From Antedon bifida (Eukaryota > Echinodermata > Crinoidea > Comatulida > Antedonidae), in NCBI GenBank assembly GCA_963402885.1, contig OY727095.1:21023001-21087000 (forward strand): a stretch of DNA of 64,000 nt, given 5' to 3'. Each line of letters opens with the position of its first letter. Within the stretch, counting starts at the first letter, position 1. The position numbers and the translations under genes were made by a program. Of the stretch, positions 33,055-43,483 are shown piece after piece. The notes under the pieces are model-generated. The model ran no database searches. It was not told the DNA's origin and saw nothing but the letters and a program-made list of their open reading frames with translations.

Positions 33055-33331
33055 ACGAATTAAAAAGGTTTTATAAAACAGAAAAGTTTATATATCATCA
33101 GAATTTTGAGGACAGTATTTTTAATACAAAATGGATACAATTAGAAGCATTTATAAATCAAATATGAAATTGTTAGAGATTAGAATAACTTTTATGAACC
33201 GTTATTTAATTTATTAGATGGATATCTTTGTTGTTTTTGTTTGCTTTTAATTTTACTTTTTTATTTGATTATGTTATTCCTTTGTAAAATGTATTATATG
33301 ATGAAACAAAAAAAAAAAAAAAGAAAAAAGA
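33055..33331 (+). other. 3' UTR and A-rich tail of the second LINE
   Basis: About 250 bp of AT-rich sequence ends ATGATGAAACAAAAAAAAAA, continuing as an A-rich tail with a G at ~33322. A poly-A-type tail agrees with an L1/Tx1-like element and contrasts with the microsatellite tails of the other LINEs here. Confidence 0.6.
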
Positions 33332-34024
33332 TGATTAACCGATGATGATGACTGCTCTTTTGAAACATTGGAAGAGAAATTGTTTGTTAGATGTAGGCCG
33401 CATGATTACTAATAAACCCGATAAATGAGAAGAGTGCCTGTGATAATCTTATCTACAGTAAACATATATGTTATTTGCTCATAGAAAATGGTGGATTGAT
33501 CTGAAAATAGAAGGTAACATTTTATTCATGGATGATCCTTGAAAGATCCCCGCCTCCTCCACCAAACAAAAATGTGGCTATACGTGAGTATGGGAAAAGA
33601 CGGACGAATGTTTAAATTCAAACTATGTGGTGTTATAGTAGGCCTAGTAGTAAAATAAAAGTTACCTCAAATACTTTTATTTTAAATTATTGTGTTTTAA
33701 ATTCTTTGCTATTATGGTTCAAAAAGCCGCCCATAGATGACAACCTTACAGCCTGTCACATACCACTTGCAACGGAAGGATAGGAGCATGCAGAGCAGCG
33801 TGTGTGCAGAAGTCCAACAGATAACCCATGCAGAAAATGTGACCCACTGACTTTGTGACTCTTAACTACTACTTTCTGGGTTGGATTAAGGAAGGTAGGG
33901 CATAGTTTATCAAATTTATCAGAGCGATAGATACGAGACATTTTTAGCAGAAAAGAGTTTTTAGAACTAATAATTTATATTTTTTTCAGAAACTGATTGA
34001 ATAGGCCTAGGCCTAGCCTAGGCC
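33332..34024. other. Non-coding stretch
   Basis: No frame or element recognised. It ends in a TAGGCC hexamer run (34003-34025) just before the target duplication of the next element. Confidence 0.3.
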
Positions 34025-34534
34025 TATAAAAACGGTTCCAGGACGATTCGGCCCTGAGACGATTCGGCCCGGGACTATTCGGCCCACTTTTGGTGGGACG
34101 ATTCGGCCCACTTTCGGGCCGAAACATCCCACTTTGTGGGCCGAAACGTCTCACCTCAGACCAAATTCATATTCATTTTTGTGGGTATTTATCAAGTTTT
34201 TAAAAGTGTTTAACAATCCGTATTTTATTGATATTGACATTTTGATATAATATATATAATAAATTACTAAAAAAAACGTAATTTTATAATGAATTTATTA
34301 CTTCGAAAACCTTGTTTATTTCGTGCATTCGCCAAGCGGCCAACAGAGGGCGTAACTTGTTTACATCGTTCGCGTGACTAAAAATTGATCATTTTCGACA
34401 ATGTTTTCAAAATGTTTGCTTTATTGCATCTTTATCCCTAGTAGTACTACCCCATAGTCTCTCTGGAAATAAAGTTTGGGGAAAAAGCTTATTTTTGCTT
34501 ATAAAATGCATATCAAAGCCGATAAATGTAAGTG

Positions 34535-34646
34535 TGCCGAATCGTCTCAGGGCCGAATCGTCCCGGGCCGAATAGTCCCGGGCCGAATCGTCCCAGGGCC
34601 GAATCGTCCCGGGCCGAATCGTCTCAGGGCCGAATCGTCCCATTAC
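34535..34646. repeat. GGGCCGAATCGTCCC minisatellite, internal copy
   Basis: Seven or so 15-16 bp repeats (GCCGAATCGTCTCAGG, GCCGAATCGTCCCGGG) end in ATTACC at ~34646. This array duplicates the right terminus at 37820-37964 and is inverse to the left terminus at 34034-34140. Confidence 0.85.
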
Positions 34647-35320
34647 CGGCCTAGGCTAGGCTCGGCTCCATAGTATAACTATAGGGGCCTACACGGCGGG
34701 AGCGGTTTTAGCAGATGGATGGATATGGTGTGGCGCTTACAGAGGATATAAAACCGGTACCAATCTAGGCCTAGGCCTATTTATTTACTTTTTTAAATTT
34801 TAAACTTTATTTTAGTACGTTTTAACCTATATTGGTTATTTTGTTGTATGCAACAACATGGAGTAAAGAATAAGAGGAGACACTACTTGAATAGTTCAGT
34901 CAGTTCACCATATTTACCGCTTCCTTAACACTTTGATCGCAGTATGTACGAGTCTACGTCCGGCCCGGCGCTCGAAATGAAATCGAACACATAATAAGTA
35001 CGGGCTTAATTATTATTTTTGGCGGTTCGAAAATCAATTAAAATAATATATGATTATAATTATAAATTTAAATGCTAGAATTATAAAAAAAAATTATACT
35101 TACGAAAAATAATATTTAATGAAAAGAAACAATACCCACACAGTATTTTAACACAATATATATTTTTTTTCACATTTTCAACATTTTTTAACAATATTTT
35201 ATGAAATAAATGAAATACCTACCTGTCAATATAAATAACCTTAATAAAGTACATATTACATTCTAATTCAATGCACAAAAAAAGAAGTCAATTCACACAC
35301 TGGTTCAAAAGTTACGAATC
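34647..35320. other. Interior of the 3.9 kb element
   Basis: Non-coding. From ~35107 (AATATTTAATGAAAAGAAAC) it matches 43169-43395 closely and is the inner part of a long inverted-repeat arm (family X) that is interrupted at 35321-35328 by the nested element. Confidence 0.5.
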
Positions 35321-35328
35321 ATTTAAAG

Positions 35329-37330
35329 TAGGTATCCCAATGAAAAAATTTAGATTAATTTTTTTACTTTTTCTTTCAGTTAACCACAAAGAACTTAATG
35401 TAATTAGCATTTTGCAATTTAAATGATTGAAATCCGATTACCCGTTCTGAAGTTATGGTTATTTAAAGTGGTAAAAAAATACTGGATTTTTTGCCTAAAA
35501 ATGGTGTTTTTTTGCAGTTAAAATTGGAAGCATTTTTAAAAGGTTATAACTTTTACAATAATCAGTTCAAAGTTTTTTATTTTTAAACCTATAGATATCA
35601 CAGAGTTGTACAACTCTATTTTTTTTGGAGTCTCAACGAAACCTATTTTTAAAATTATTGGTCCGCAAAGTTGGTCCGAAAGCATTTTGCGCCCATTTTT
35701 GCTGGAATTCCCTAAAAAATGAAAAAACTGCAATTTTTCAATGATCTGTAACTTTTGAACTACTGTACTAATTCATTTAATTTTTTTTTTGTACTTGTTA
35801 GAATGTAGTGTATATTTCATTCATAAATATATTTGATGTGTAATATGAAAAAAAAACATTTTTTTAATGGTGAAATTTAAAATTATAAAAAAAAAATGAA
35901 AAAGTATGTTAAAAACTGTGTGTACTGTTTCCTTTCTTTCACACTAATTTTAGGTAAGTATGATTATTATATTATTTTAATATACTTTATATTCATAATT
36001 TCAATCATAAATACTAAATTATATAACTTTTGAATACGTAAAACAAGATTTTAGGGCCGTATGATTATGACACCAAATCCAAGCCGGGCTAAGATGCTCT
36101 CTTAGGCAAACACACAATGGGTCAAAATAAACTCATTTAAAATAATCAATGTTAATTAAAACAATTAATTGTTTACATGAATAGTATATATAACATTATA
36201 AAAATGGTTTCTTTTCGTATTTCTAACCGTAAGTACGTTATTAAATTGAAATACGGAGCTAAAGTTTAGGCCAAGTAACGGCTTACTCGCGATCAGCAGT
36301 CGCTCCCGTAAAAGTATTTCGGTCGCAGTTAATGACTTTCGGCCGCCGTATACAGAGTCAAATGTAACGTTGGTAAATTAGCTTAATAAATTTCTTCGGT
36401 ACATTTAAACCTAACGCATTTGCATTGTATACTTGCATAATAAATCTTCCGCACATTACACCAATTTTAAGTTGTTAAATTAATGCGTAAAACCAGATAT
36501 TCTACGACGGAAAAGTCTCCGACATCGCTGCTGTCACACATCTCGCGTCGAGCTGACCGAACTCGAGCGAGGAAAACTAAACAACGTGTTCAAAATATGG
36601 AACGTACCATTCGCTGATAGGGTGCAATAATGTATTAAACGGAAAACGTCACAACAAACTAGCGCGTATTTCACAGTACAATATTTTACTCACTACAATA
36701 TTCACCGGATTATAATGGTTGAATCTTTAAAATTCTGAACGGGATTTACACCTCATGCACCATTTTAAAATGTAGTTCGCACAATTACCATGCACAATAC
36801 GTTTGTAATCTATGTTTTATCGATTTCAATGTAGATTTAGCTATAATTTAATACCAAAATCCATAATATTTTTCCATAAACGGTGATTCAAAATTGGATT
36901 TTTGTCACAAAAATTGACTTTTCGTTACTAAAAATCTATTTATAAAAGACGATTTTCATATCAAATTAAAGCTCATTTAAAGCCTGATAACATACAACAA
37001 AAATTAATCAGCTAGCTTCAATGGTAATCGTGCGATCGTGTTTTAAAAACTGATGGGGATTTTCCGATGAGGTTTTCAACGCGCGGAAATCGGCTCGACG
37101 GGATTTTAGAACCGTTTTAAAATCGCATTTTCTCGGCAACTACTTCATTAATTTTAATTGTAAACACACGTATACATAGATTAAAACAAGTACTTTCAAA
37201 CAATATAAATTTTGTAAGTAGTAATTAAGAGTGAATACGATTTATTTACCATCAAAGTCATACTACTTATTCGAATTTTGTTAATATTTCAAAAGTGATA
37301 CCCCTCTGTGCGCTTTCATTGGGATACCTA
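35329..37330. mobile_element. 2.0 kb element nested in family X arm, TTTAAAG TSD
   Basis: Ends TAGGTATCCCAATGAAA and the inverse TTTCATTGGGATACCTA. (A)TTTAAAG flanks both sides (35321-35328 and 37330-37337), a 7-8 bp TSD. A paralogous copy of the host sequence at 43378-43396 reads ATCATTTAAAGACGGGAACT with no insertion, an empty-site equivalent. The element's left ~650 bp is also an inverse relative of the surrounding host arm (37733 down to 37338, then 35320 down to ~35107), so host and guest belong to one family. The interior (36000-37250) has no coding frame; a CpG-richer patch is at 36280-36360. Confidence 0.75.
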
Positions 37331-37337
37331 TTTAAAG

Positions 37338-37739
37338 ATAGGAACTTTTTTGACATTTTTGAGACATTGGGAAAAATACGCGCAAAAAGCCCTTGGACGA
37401 ATTTTGGAGGGCGATATCTAAAAAAAAAAATGTCGAGGACACCCCAAAAAAAATAGTCTTGTACAACTCTGTTGTATCTATGGGTTTGGCAAAAATAAGA
37501 ACTTTAAAGTTATTAATATAAAAGTTATAACCCTTCAAAAATGGTTCCAAATATAATTGGAAAAAATGCCATTTTTCAAGCAAAAATCATTGTTTTTTTG
37601 GCATTTTAATGGACCATAACTTTTGAATGGATAATCCGATTTCAATCATTTAAATTGCAAAAGTTTATGTTCAGTAAGTTCCTTTTGATTAACTGAAAGA
37701 AAAAGTACCATCATTAATTTGAATTTTGTCATTGGGATA
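37338..37739. repeat. Family X arm, right part
   Basis: The inverse of this stretch reads AGGTATCCCAATGACAAAAT and then parallels 35330-35740 (CTTTTTCTTTCAGTTAA, TTTGCAATTTAAATGATTGA, ATATCGCCCTCCAAAATT). It forms, with the part left of 35321, the older arm into which the nested element went. Confidence 0.65.
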
Positions 37740-37973
37740 CCTAGTAGTACTACCCCATAGTCTCTCTGAAAATAAAGTTTGGGGAAAAAGCTTATTTTAT
37801 GCTTATAAAATTCATATCAAAGACGAATAGTCATGGGCCGAATCATCCCAGGGTCGAATCGTCCCGGGCCGAATCGTCCCAGGGTCGAATCGTCCCGGGT
37901 CGAATCGTCCCAGGGTCGAATCGTCCCGGGCTGAATCGTCTCAGGGCCGAATCGTCCCGTTACCTATAAAAAC

Positions 37974-38830
37974 AAGTTATCACTATCGAAAAATGTATTA
38001 CATTTTATAAATCATAAATCTTAAATCAATTTTTCGACAACATCCACATAGTAAAGACACCAGGCCTAGTTAACCAGGCCTAAAGTTGGTCCAGAACCGT
38101 TTTACGACTAGGGCTAGCCTATTACTACTAGCCTAGTAAACTGATGATAATATCCATACCATTTCTAAACAAGTTTGTTGCGTGAAACTCAGTCACTTAC
38201 AGTGAAACACCAAAACAATTAGGGTATACATACAATAATAAAATTAAAGACTTCATATTGAAAATGACTCCATTATTTTTTATTCGGATAACAAACAAAC
38301 ATGCCAAGCCACAAAAACCTTTGAACCTTAGTACTGCTTCGGTGGCATAGCTAGCGTGCGACCGTTACACAATGCGCCAAGCCATTGCTCTACGCGCTAC
38401 TGTGATGCGCGGTGTATGTTATTTCGACAGGTATCATTTTGACAGTTGTTCATAACCAGATTAGTTACTTTCAAATAGTAAAATATTGACGGTCCAGACC
38501 GAATATAGTGTCCATATTTATAGTATATACCAATAATTAACCTATCTACCGGATTTCTTAAAAAAACACGAAGATCTTCGTGTTTGGCAGTCAAGCGTTA
38601 TGTTTCCAAACGCGAAGATCTTCGAATGGAAATAAGCTTGCCGTCTCAGTACTTTATTGTGTTTTTATCCTATAATTTTATGTCAGAATAAAGAAATAAA
38701 TAAATAAATATATTTATACAGTTTTACTGTGTATTTATGTTGGTAATTTCTCCAGACAATCATGATGGATTAATGGGTTTAATAAAGACATGTTTTTTTT
38801 TAGGCCTACGGTACGAGTGTAAAATTATTT
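37974..38830. other. Non-coding stretch with a paired palindrome
   Basis: No coding frame. ACACGAAGATCTTCGTGT (38566-38583) is a perfect 18 bp palindrome and CGCGAAGATCTTCG recurs at 38610-38623, with opposite-facing neighbouring sequence between. AATAAATAAATAAATA at 38694 may be a retroposon tail. Confidence 0.45.
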
Positions 38831-38833
38831 GAT

Positions 38834-39287
38834 TTTTCCGGTTTTGTTATTATAAACCATCCCGCTCTTGATGTTCATTTCATCGATAGCAATAACAACA
38901 TTCTTTTCATAATCTTTTTGAGAATGAATCTTCATCTCTGTTGCCACGTTCTTTAAAATATCTTGATTTATACCAGGTACAGCATCTGTAAAGTGCTTGT
39001 ACCTGCTAGTATTTATGTGTGGTAACAAGCATCTCAGACTTCTTTAAAAATTGGTAAGCGGCAGAAGATTTGGTGTGTAGAGCCATGCATAAGCGCATTA
39101 TAGCTGGGTGCCATCTTATTTCTTTCTTGTTTCGTAACGCTACTGCCTGCAGTTGTTGTTCAAAAAGTAGTTTTTCTGAAGGAAACTTTCCGTCAGGAAT
39201 GTTCAACGAACATTTAGACTCATCGAGTATAGTACAAAATGCATCGTTTTGTTTGTTGTTTAACTTCACAGATTCCTTGTTTAGCAT
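38834..39287 (-). pseudogene. P-element/THAP9-like transposase fragment, copy 1
   Basis: From ATG 39287 the minus strand reads a helical lead, then EIRWHPAIMRLCMALHTKSS and AAYQFLKKSEM. A frameshift at ~39020 follows, then LPHINTSRYKHFTDAVPGIN, then VVIAIDEMNIKSGMVYNNKT. The RWHPxIxRLxxxLxxxSxxAYxxL...LPxxxTxxxYxHxTd...aiDEMxIksGlV order matches P-element-superfamily transposases (catalytic Asp in DEM) as I know them. The ORF stops after the DEM block at TAA ~38825, so the rest of the catalytic domain is missing. Confidence 0.7.
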
Positions 39288-39480
39288 TTCTGCGATTTCA
39301 TTTGTTAGTGTTACTTATTTTCATACTGTACTAATCTGGTATTACAAATCTTTTTCTTTCATCTCTCAGGCAAACCCTTTCCAACATGTTTTTTATAACG
39401 TTTCATTTTGTTCTGGTAAATTAAAAAAAAAACTCTGAATTAAGTAAGCAGATTTATATTAATTGTCAGTGCAAATGCAA
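39288..39480. other. Short spacer
   Basis: No supported feature. It separates the PHD relic from the P-like transposase on the same strand; an intron is possible. Confidence 0.3.
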
Positions 39481-39742
39481 TTACGCATTTTCACTGCACA
39501 TGACACATACATAATCATCCTTTACGGATGTTATCTTACAGCAATCAAAATGCATCCATCATTGGATGGCAATTGTCGCACTGCACCCATTTTACGTTGC
39601 TGCCTGAAGGTCTAGTACAAGATGGCAAGTCGCACATTTCATGTTTGTTTACTGTTGAATTCTGCATGAGCCGTTCTTTTATGTAAATCCTGTAGGCAGG
39701 ACAATGGTGCTGTCGCAGAACCCTTGGTCGTACAGATGCCAT
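39481..39742 (-). pseudogene. PHD-finger coding relic
   Basis: From ATG 39742 the minus strand reads to CDLPSCTRPSGSNVKWVQCD then NC. After a one-base shift it continues as WMHFDCCKITSVKDDYVCVM then C and a stop at 39481. The eight zinc ligands of a PHD finger (Cys4-His-Cys3) are recovered across the frameshift: CDLPSC, CDNC, H-FDC, CVMC. It lies 190 bp upstream, on the same strand, of the P-like transposase, so it may have been part of that element or its host gene. Confidence 0.6.
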
Positions 39743-40124
39743 GATTGCTTTGGCATTCTACAATTTCAATGGTATAAATCGATCACTCTATGTTTTGTAT
39801 TTTTATTGATGTTAGTTATATCTAAATTAGGAACATTAGTATTAACTTTACCATAAGTACGAAAATACCGCAACTGCTGTCATCCGTTTGCATACCCGAA
39901 TTATACTTTATTGGTGTGTACGTCTGATGCTCAAACCCTGTCAACTTTGACCTTGCTCTTAGGAATCTTCTGTGATTATATAATGATAAAAGAATCATAC
40001 TGTATAAGGTTTCGAAATATATATATATAGAGAGAGAGAGAGAGGGGTGGGGGGAGGGGAGAAGCGGAAAGAGGGACTAGTGCTGTGTTAAAGTGTCACT
40101 ATCCAGCCGAATTTGAACAATACT
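39743..40124. other. Non-coding stretch with TA/GA microsatellite
   Basis: Contains (TA)n(GA)n at 40017-40042 followed by a purine-rich tract (GGGGTGGGGGGAGGGGAG) up to ~40075. Confidence 0.6.
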
Positions 40125-40126
40125 GT

Positions 40127-40405
40127 GAAAGCCCCAGTGGTCTAATGATTAAGACATCTACATATCAAGCAGAAGGTTCTGGGTCTGAATTCCGATTGGG
40201 AAGACTTCTTTAGAAAAGGGCTAATTTCTGTCTGGTCGGTCAGCCGCTTTCTACAGTGGTCTAAAAATGGCCTTGGGTCGATTATGAAAAAATTTTGGAA
40301 GACGTTCGTTGTACTTTCGATATGCAGACGAGGCAGTGATATTGCTTCTGACATATCTGATGGGTAAAAAATTTACATAACTAAATAAAGCAAAAAATAA
40401 ATGGG
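40127..40405 (+). repeat. tRNA-derived SINE
   Basis: GCCCCAGTGGTCTAATGATT (A-box-like TGGTCTAATGATTA) and GGTTCTGGGTCTGAATTCCG (B-box-like) are spaced as in a tRNA, with a loop ATATCAA that would resemble a tRNA-Asp-type arm. About 200 bp of unrelated body follows, with a TAAATAAAGCAAAAAATAAA tail at ~40380-40402. Stem pairing is weak, so it is a SINE, not a tRNA gene. Confidence 0.55.
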
Positions 40406-40608
40406 AATTAATATTAATTTCTTACAACTGTATTTCATATGACCAGCTGGTCCAGTCACACTAACAAAGTAATAAGGCATAACGGTCATTTCAAAGAATG
40501 ATATACCTTCGCTGCATTTCCGGCAAATAATGTTTGATAACTGTCTTGAACAGCATACCAGTTAACGTACGGTCAGTATAAGTTCGTAGGTAATCGTATT
40601 TTAATGTA

Positions 40609-42054
40609 CAGTACAGAAAGAAAGTACTGCAACTTTACCTACGAAGTAGCTTCGTAGATAGAACGTAGGCTACGTTGTTGGCTTCGTAGGTTCCATTGTT
40701 TGGCTTCGTAACCTCAATAAACAACTTTCAATGAGCTACGTTCTGAACTTCGTAGGGAGTTCGTAACCTATATAAACAACTCTACGATGTTCTTAGTGAA
40801 GTAATTAAGAAGGTGTGAAATTAATGTGTTAAATTTAACTGGCGGAGGACCAAGTTGTAAATTACTAAAAAATAAATAATATTTTTTAATCGTAATCTTT
40901 TCCTTCGTGCGTGTTTACCTACTCAACGGCGAATATAAATTTCCCACGATGTAAACGTAGAGACACAATTCAACACAGGTGAACCGCAACGAACAGACCA
41001 ACTAATATAGCGAACGTCTAGTCCATCCAGAAACGATGCCGAGAAAAAAAGATCGTAAACAATTCATTCTAAATATAGTATCAGAATGTTCAGTCGGTCG
41101 TTCAAAAAGACTGCCGACAGAAGACCGCAATTAATACAGACCTAGTTTATTTGGTCACATGGCATGAAACGCGATACTCTGTGCTTTACCGTAATCGTTC
41201 ACGTGTTTTTTTTTTAACTTAGTACGAGAGGGTGGCTGCCGGTCTGACGACGATTAATAAGATCGTGTACCTGGATTTTGTGTCACATGACATGAAACTT
41301 AATACTCTCTCTCTCTGAAACTGCTCACATGTTTTTTCCACTCCAAATTCTGGTCGGGCTTTTTTCTATACACATGTCGTAATCATTTTAAATGGCCTTA
41401 AGCCAGGCCTATGTTAAATCTTAATATGGAATATATATTTGTTTTGCATATATTTTATTGGGTTAGGTGTCGTTGTTTTTATAATTCGTAGGAATTCCAA
41501 GGTAGGATTAAATAATTTTTAGTGTAGGCCTAGGCCTAGGCCGCCGAAACAGGCTAGCCTCGACTCTCTCTACGTGAGCTGAGGTCCACCGGCCCGATGT
41601 CATTTCGTCGGCGGATTTCCGTCCAAATTAGGATAACCGATGCGTAGGGCGGCTACAAAAATTGACGTCTACTATCTTTAGATAGGATTTTAATTAGCAA
41701 ACAATACATCGTTTGTTTGCATTGTCAATGCTTCTAAAGGCGATGACAATGGTGTTTACTAACCCTACGAACCACCCTAGGACATAGGCGCGCCTAGATA
41801 ATTATCATAACAATACATCGTAGGCTACGAACAATACATCGTAGGCTACGAACAATACATCGTAGGAGAGAACAATACATCGTAGGCTACGAACAATACA
41901 TCGTAGGCTACAAACAATACATCGTAGGTTACAAACAATACATCGTAGGCTACGAACAATACATCGTAGGACAGAACAATGACCTACGATCTACCTACGC
42001 GTAGGCTACGAAAGGCTACGCGTAGATACGAAGCAGTAATTTCTTTCTGTACTG
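40609..42054. mobile_element. Tc1/mariner-like fold-back element rich in CTACGA motifs
   Basis: Ends CAGTACAGAAAGAAAGTACT and its inverse (AGTAATTTCTTTCTGTACTG at 42035-42054), each flanked by TA. Both terminal regions are packed with CTACGAA/TTCGTAG motifs in both directions (40638-40800 and 41770-42035), giving a potential large fold-back. The interior has a short frame at 41037-41135 (MPRKKDRKQFILNIVSECSV) with no recognised function, and no transposase. Confidence 0.7.
41809..41975 (+). repeat. 21-bp minisatellite, eight units
   Basis: Eight units of AACAATACATCGTAGGCTAC(G/A) in direct order, with two variants ending GGAGAG or GGACAG. It sits at the right shoulder of the Tc1-like fold-back element. 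Confidence 0.9.
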
Positions 42055-42404
42055 TACGGTTTTGCCTTTCAACACCATTGTTTGTGTTTACTTTTAAATT
42101 AAATCTGTTGACTTGATAACACCAAACCCACTTCTGTTAGAAGAAATGAAAGTCTAAACTGAAAATGTAAATATTGTACAAATGTAATCGACATAATGTA
42201 AATGGGTAAAATATACTGCAGTTTAATTGTATACAATACTTTTCAAAAAGACCATAATACACACACACAAAACTGGAATAATTTTTGTAATGTTTTTGAT
42301 ATTACTGCGTTAATTTGTATCTTCACTCAATAAATTGCAAATGTTTGCAGATTGTATGGTTATAAATAAAGTTGATTACCTACCTCCGAGTGTTTTAACC
42401 GTAC
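42055..42404. other. Non-coding spacer
   Basis: AT-rich, without a recognised feature. It may hold 3' exons of the MULE transposase that I cannot discern. Confidence 0.3.
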
Positions 42405-43168
42405 ATTAGTGATCCAATTCCTAAAAGCCATATTCGACTTCCAATAGGTGCTAGACTGAAGCACTTGTACAGAAGCATTATAATGCTTCACAGTCTCAGC
42501 TTTGGCGATGTTTCGCAATAAAGTGAGGACATCATCGCTGGAATGGTTAAGCTTATGATCTGCTTTTAACCAGCGGATCCACGTCTGTTCTCTGTGGAAG
42601 TCACAGAGAAAAATTCTGCAACCTGAAAAAACAAGGCAAAGTATGTATTTATATCCAACCGTCTACCATTACCATTGTTATTGTCTACACCATGCCAACA
42701 TCCTGATTTTAATTTATAATGAAATCTCAATTCTTGAAATTAACAAAAGTAGGCTTAATTCCTACCTTGGAATGATTGTTCGATGGCTTTAATTTCCGCC
42801 TCACAGTTATCCACCATAAAAAACGGAGGATTCCACCCAGGATTCCAGTCTTTGAATTTGCTAAAAGCCCTTGCGATTGTTTTGTGGTCTTTGTGTATAG
42901 TGGCAAAAATGCCGACAACACAATAGTCCACATTTGTTTTTACACACAAAAAGAAAATCGGCACAGGCTAGCATATCGAGTTGTTTGATATGTTGCGTCC
43001 AGTAGGCATACTTCCCCTCCGTAACTTTTCAGAAGTTGCCTCTGAAACTTTGATTGGAAAATGAATAGGAAATCAGAATTGGCTGTGATTGATGGCTCAA
43101 AATGGAAGTTGTCATCAGGACAATCCGTACGCCACTCCGATATGCTAGAAATCAGGTTTTCCAGATCG
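42405..43168 (-). pseudogene. MULE-type (Mutator-like) transposase, spliced, 5' truncated
   Basis: Minus-strand coding from 43168 down: DLENLISSISEWRTDCPDDN, LLKSYGGEVCLLDATYQTTR (first catalytic Asp). A frameshift at ~42970 follows, then FFLCVKTNVDYCVVGIFATI and PPFFMVDNCEAEIKAIEQSF (second Asp). An intron 42623-42765 has donor CCAAG|GTAGGA and acceptor TTTTTTCAG|GTTGC, with phase 1 preserved. The next exon reads CRIFLCDFHREQTWIRWLKA and AETVKHYNASVQVLQSSTYW. The order matches the MULE domain of animal transposases. The frameshift and loss of the start make it inactive. Its 5' end meets a family X repeat at 43169. Confidence 0.75.
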
Positions 43169-43482
43169 AATAATATTTAATGAAAAGAAACAATACCAAC
43201 ACAGTTTTTTAACACAATATATTTTTTTTTACATTTTAACATTTTTTAACAATATTTTATGTTGTATTTCAGAAATACCTACCTGTCAATATAAATAATC
43301 TTACTTAAATGCATATTACATTCTATGCAATGCAAAAAAAAAGAAGTCAATTCATACACTGGTTCAAAAGTTATGAATCATTTAAAGACGGGAACTTTTT
43401 GGGCATTTTTTAGACATTTGAAAAAAACGAGCGCAAAAAGCGCTAAGACCAATTTTGGAGGGCGATATCTCCAAAAAAAATT
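43169..43482. repeat. Family X repeat copy, uninterrupted
   Basis: AATATTTAATGAAAAGAAAC to GCATATTACATTC matches 35107-35328. It then runs through ATCATTTAAAG directly into GGGAACTTTTTGGGCATTTT and GGAGGGCGATATCT, matching 37338-37435. It therefore lacks the 2 kb nested element and shows the original sequence of the target. It abuts the MULE transposase on one side and the palindromic array on the other. Confidence 0.8.
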
Positions 43483-43483
43483 T

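Larger units (their letters stand above)
34034..37964. mobile_element. 3.9 kb DNA transposon with 9-bp TSD and satellite-like TIRs
   Basis: Left end GGTTCCAGGACGATTCGGCC, right end the inverse of GGTAACGGGACGATTCGGCC. Both continue with 15-16 bp repeats of the type GGACGATTCGGCCCT. TATAAAAAC flanks both ends (34025-34033 and 37965-37973), a 9-bp TSD suggesting the Mutator-like group. The right-end module (CTAGTAGTACTACCCCATAG through the GGGCCGAATCGTCCC repeats) occurs twice in direct orientation, at 34437-34646 and 37740-37964. The element therefore has an internal duplicate end or is a composite. No transposase gene is seen in it. Confidence 0.8.

Noticed and set aside
34034-34646. A separate 0.6 kb MITE formed by the left end and the internal right-end copy
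   Set aside because: The flanks of this shorter unit do not match, whereas the 34034-37964 unit has a 9-bp duplication. The short form may exist elsewhere but is not supported here.
38340-38420. tRNA gene on the minus strand near 38.4 kb
   Set aside because: Some box-like motifs, but no acceptor or anticodon stem can be formed and the B box is poor. At most an old SINE scrap.
39070-39438. Plus-strand 122-codon frame
   Set aside because: Antisense to the P-like transposase, whose motifs are on the minus strand.
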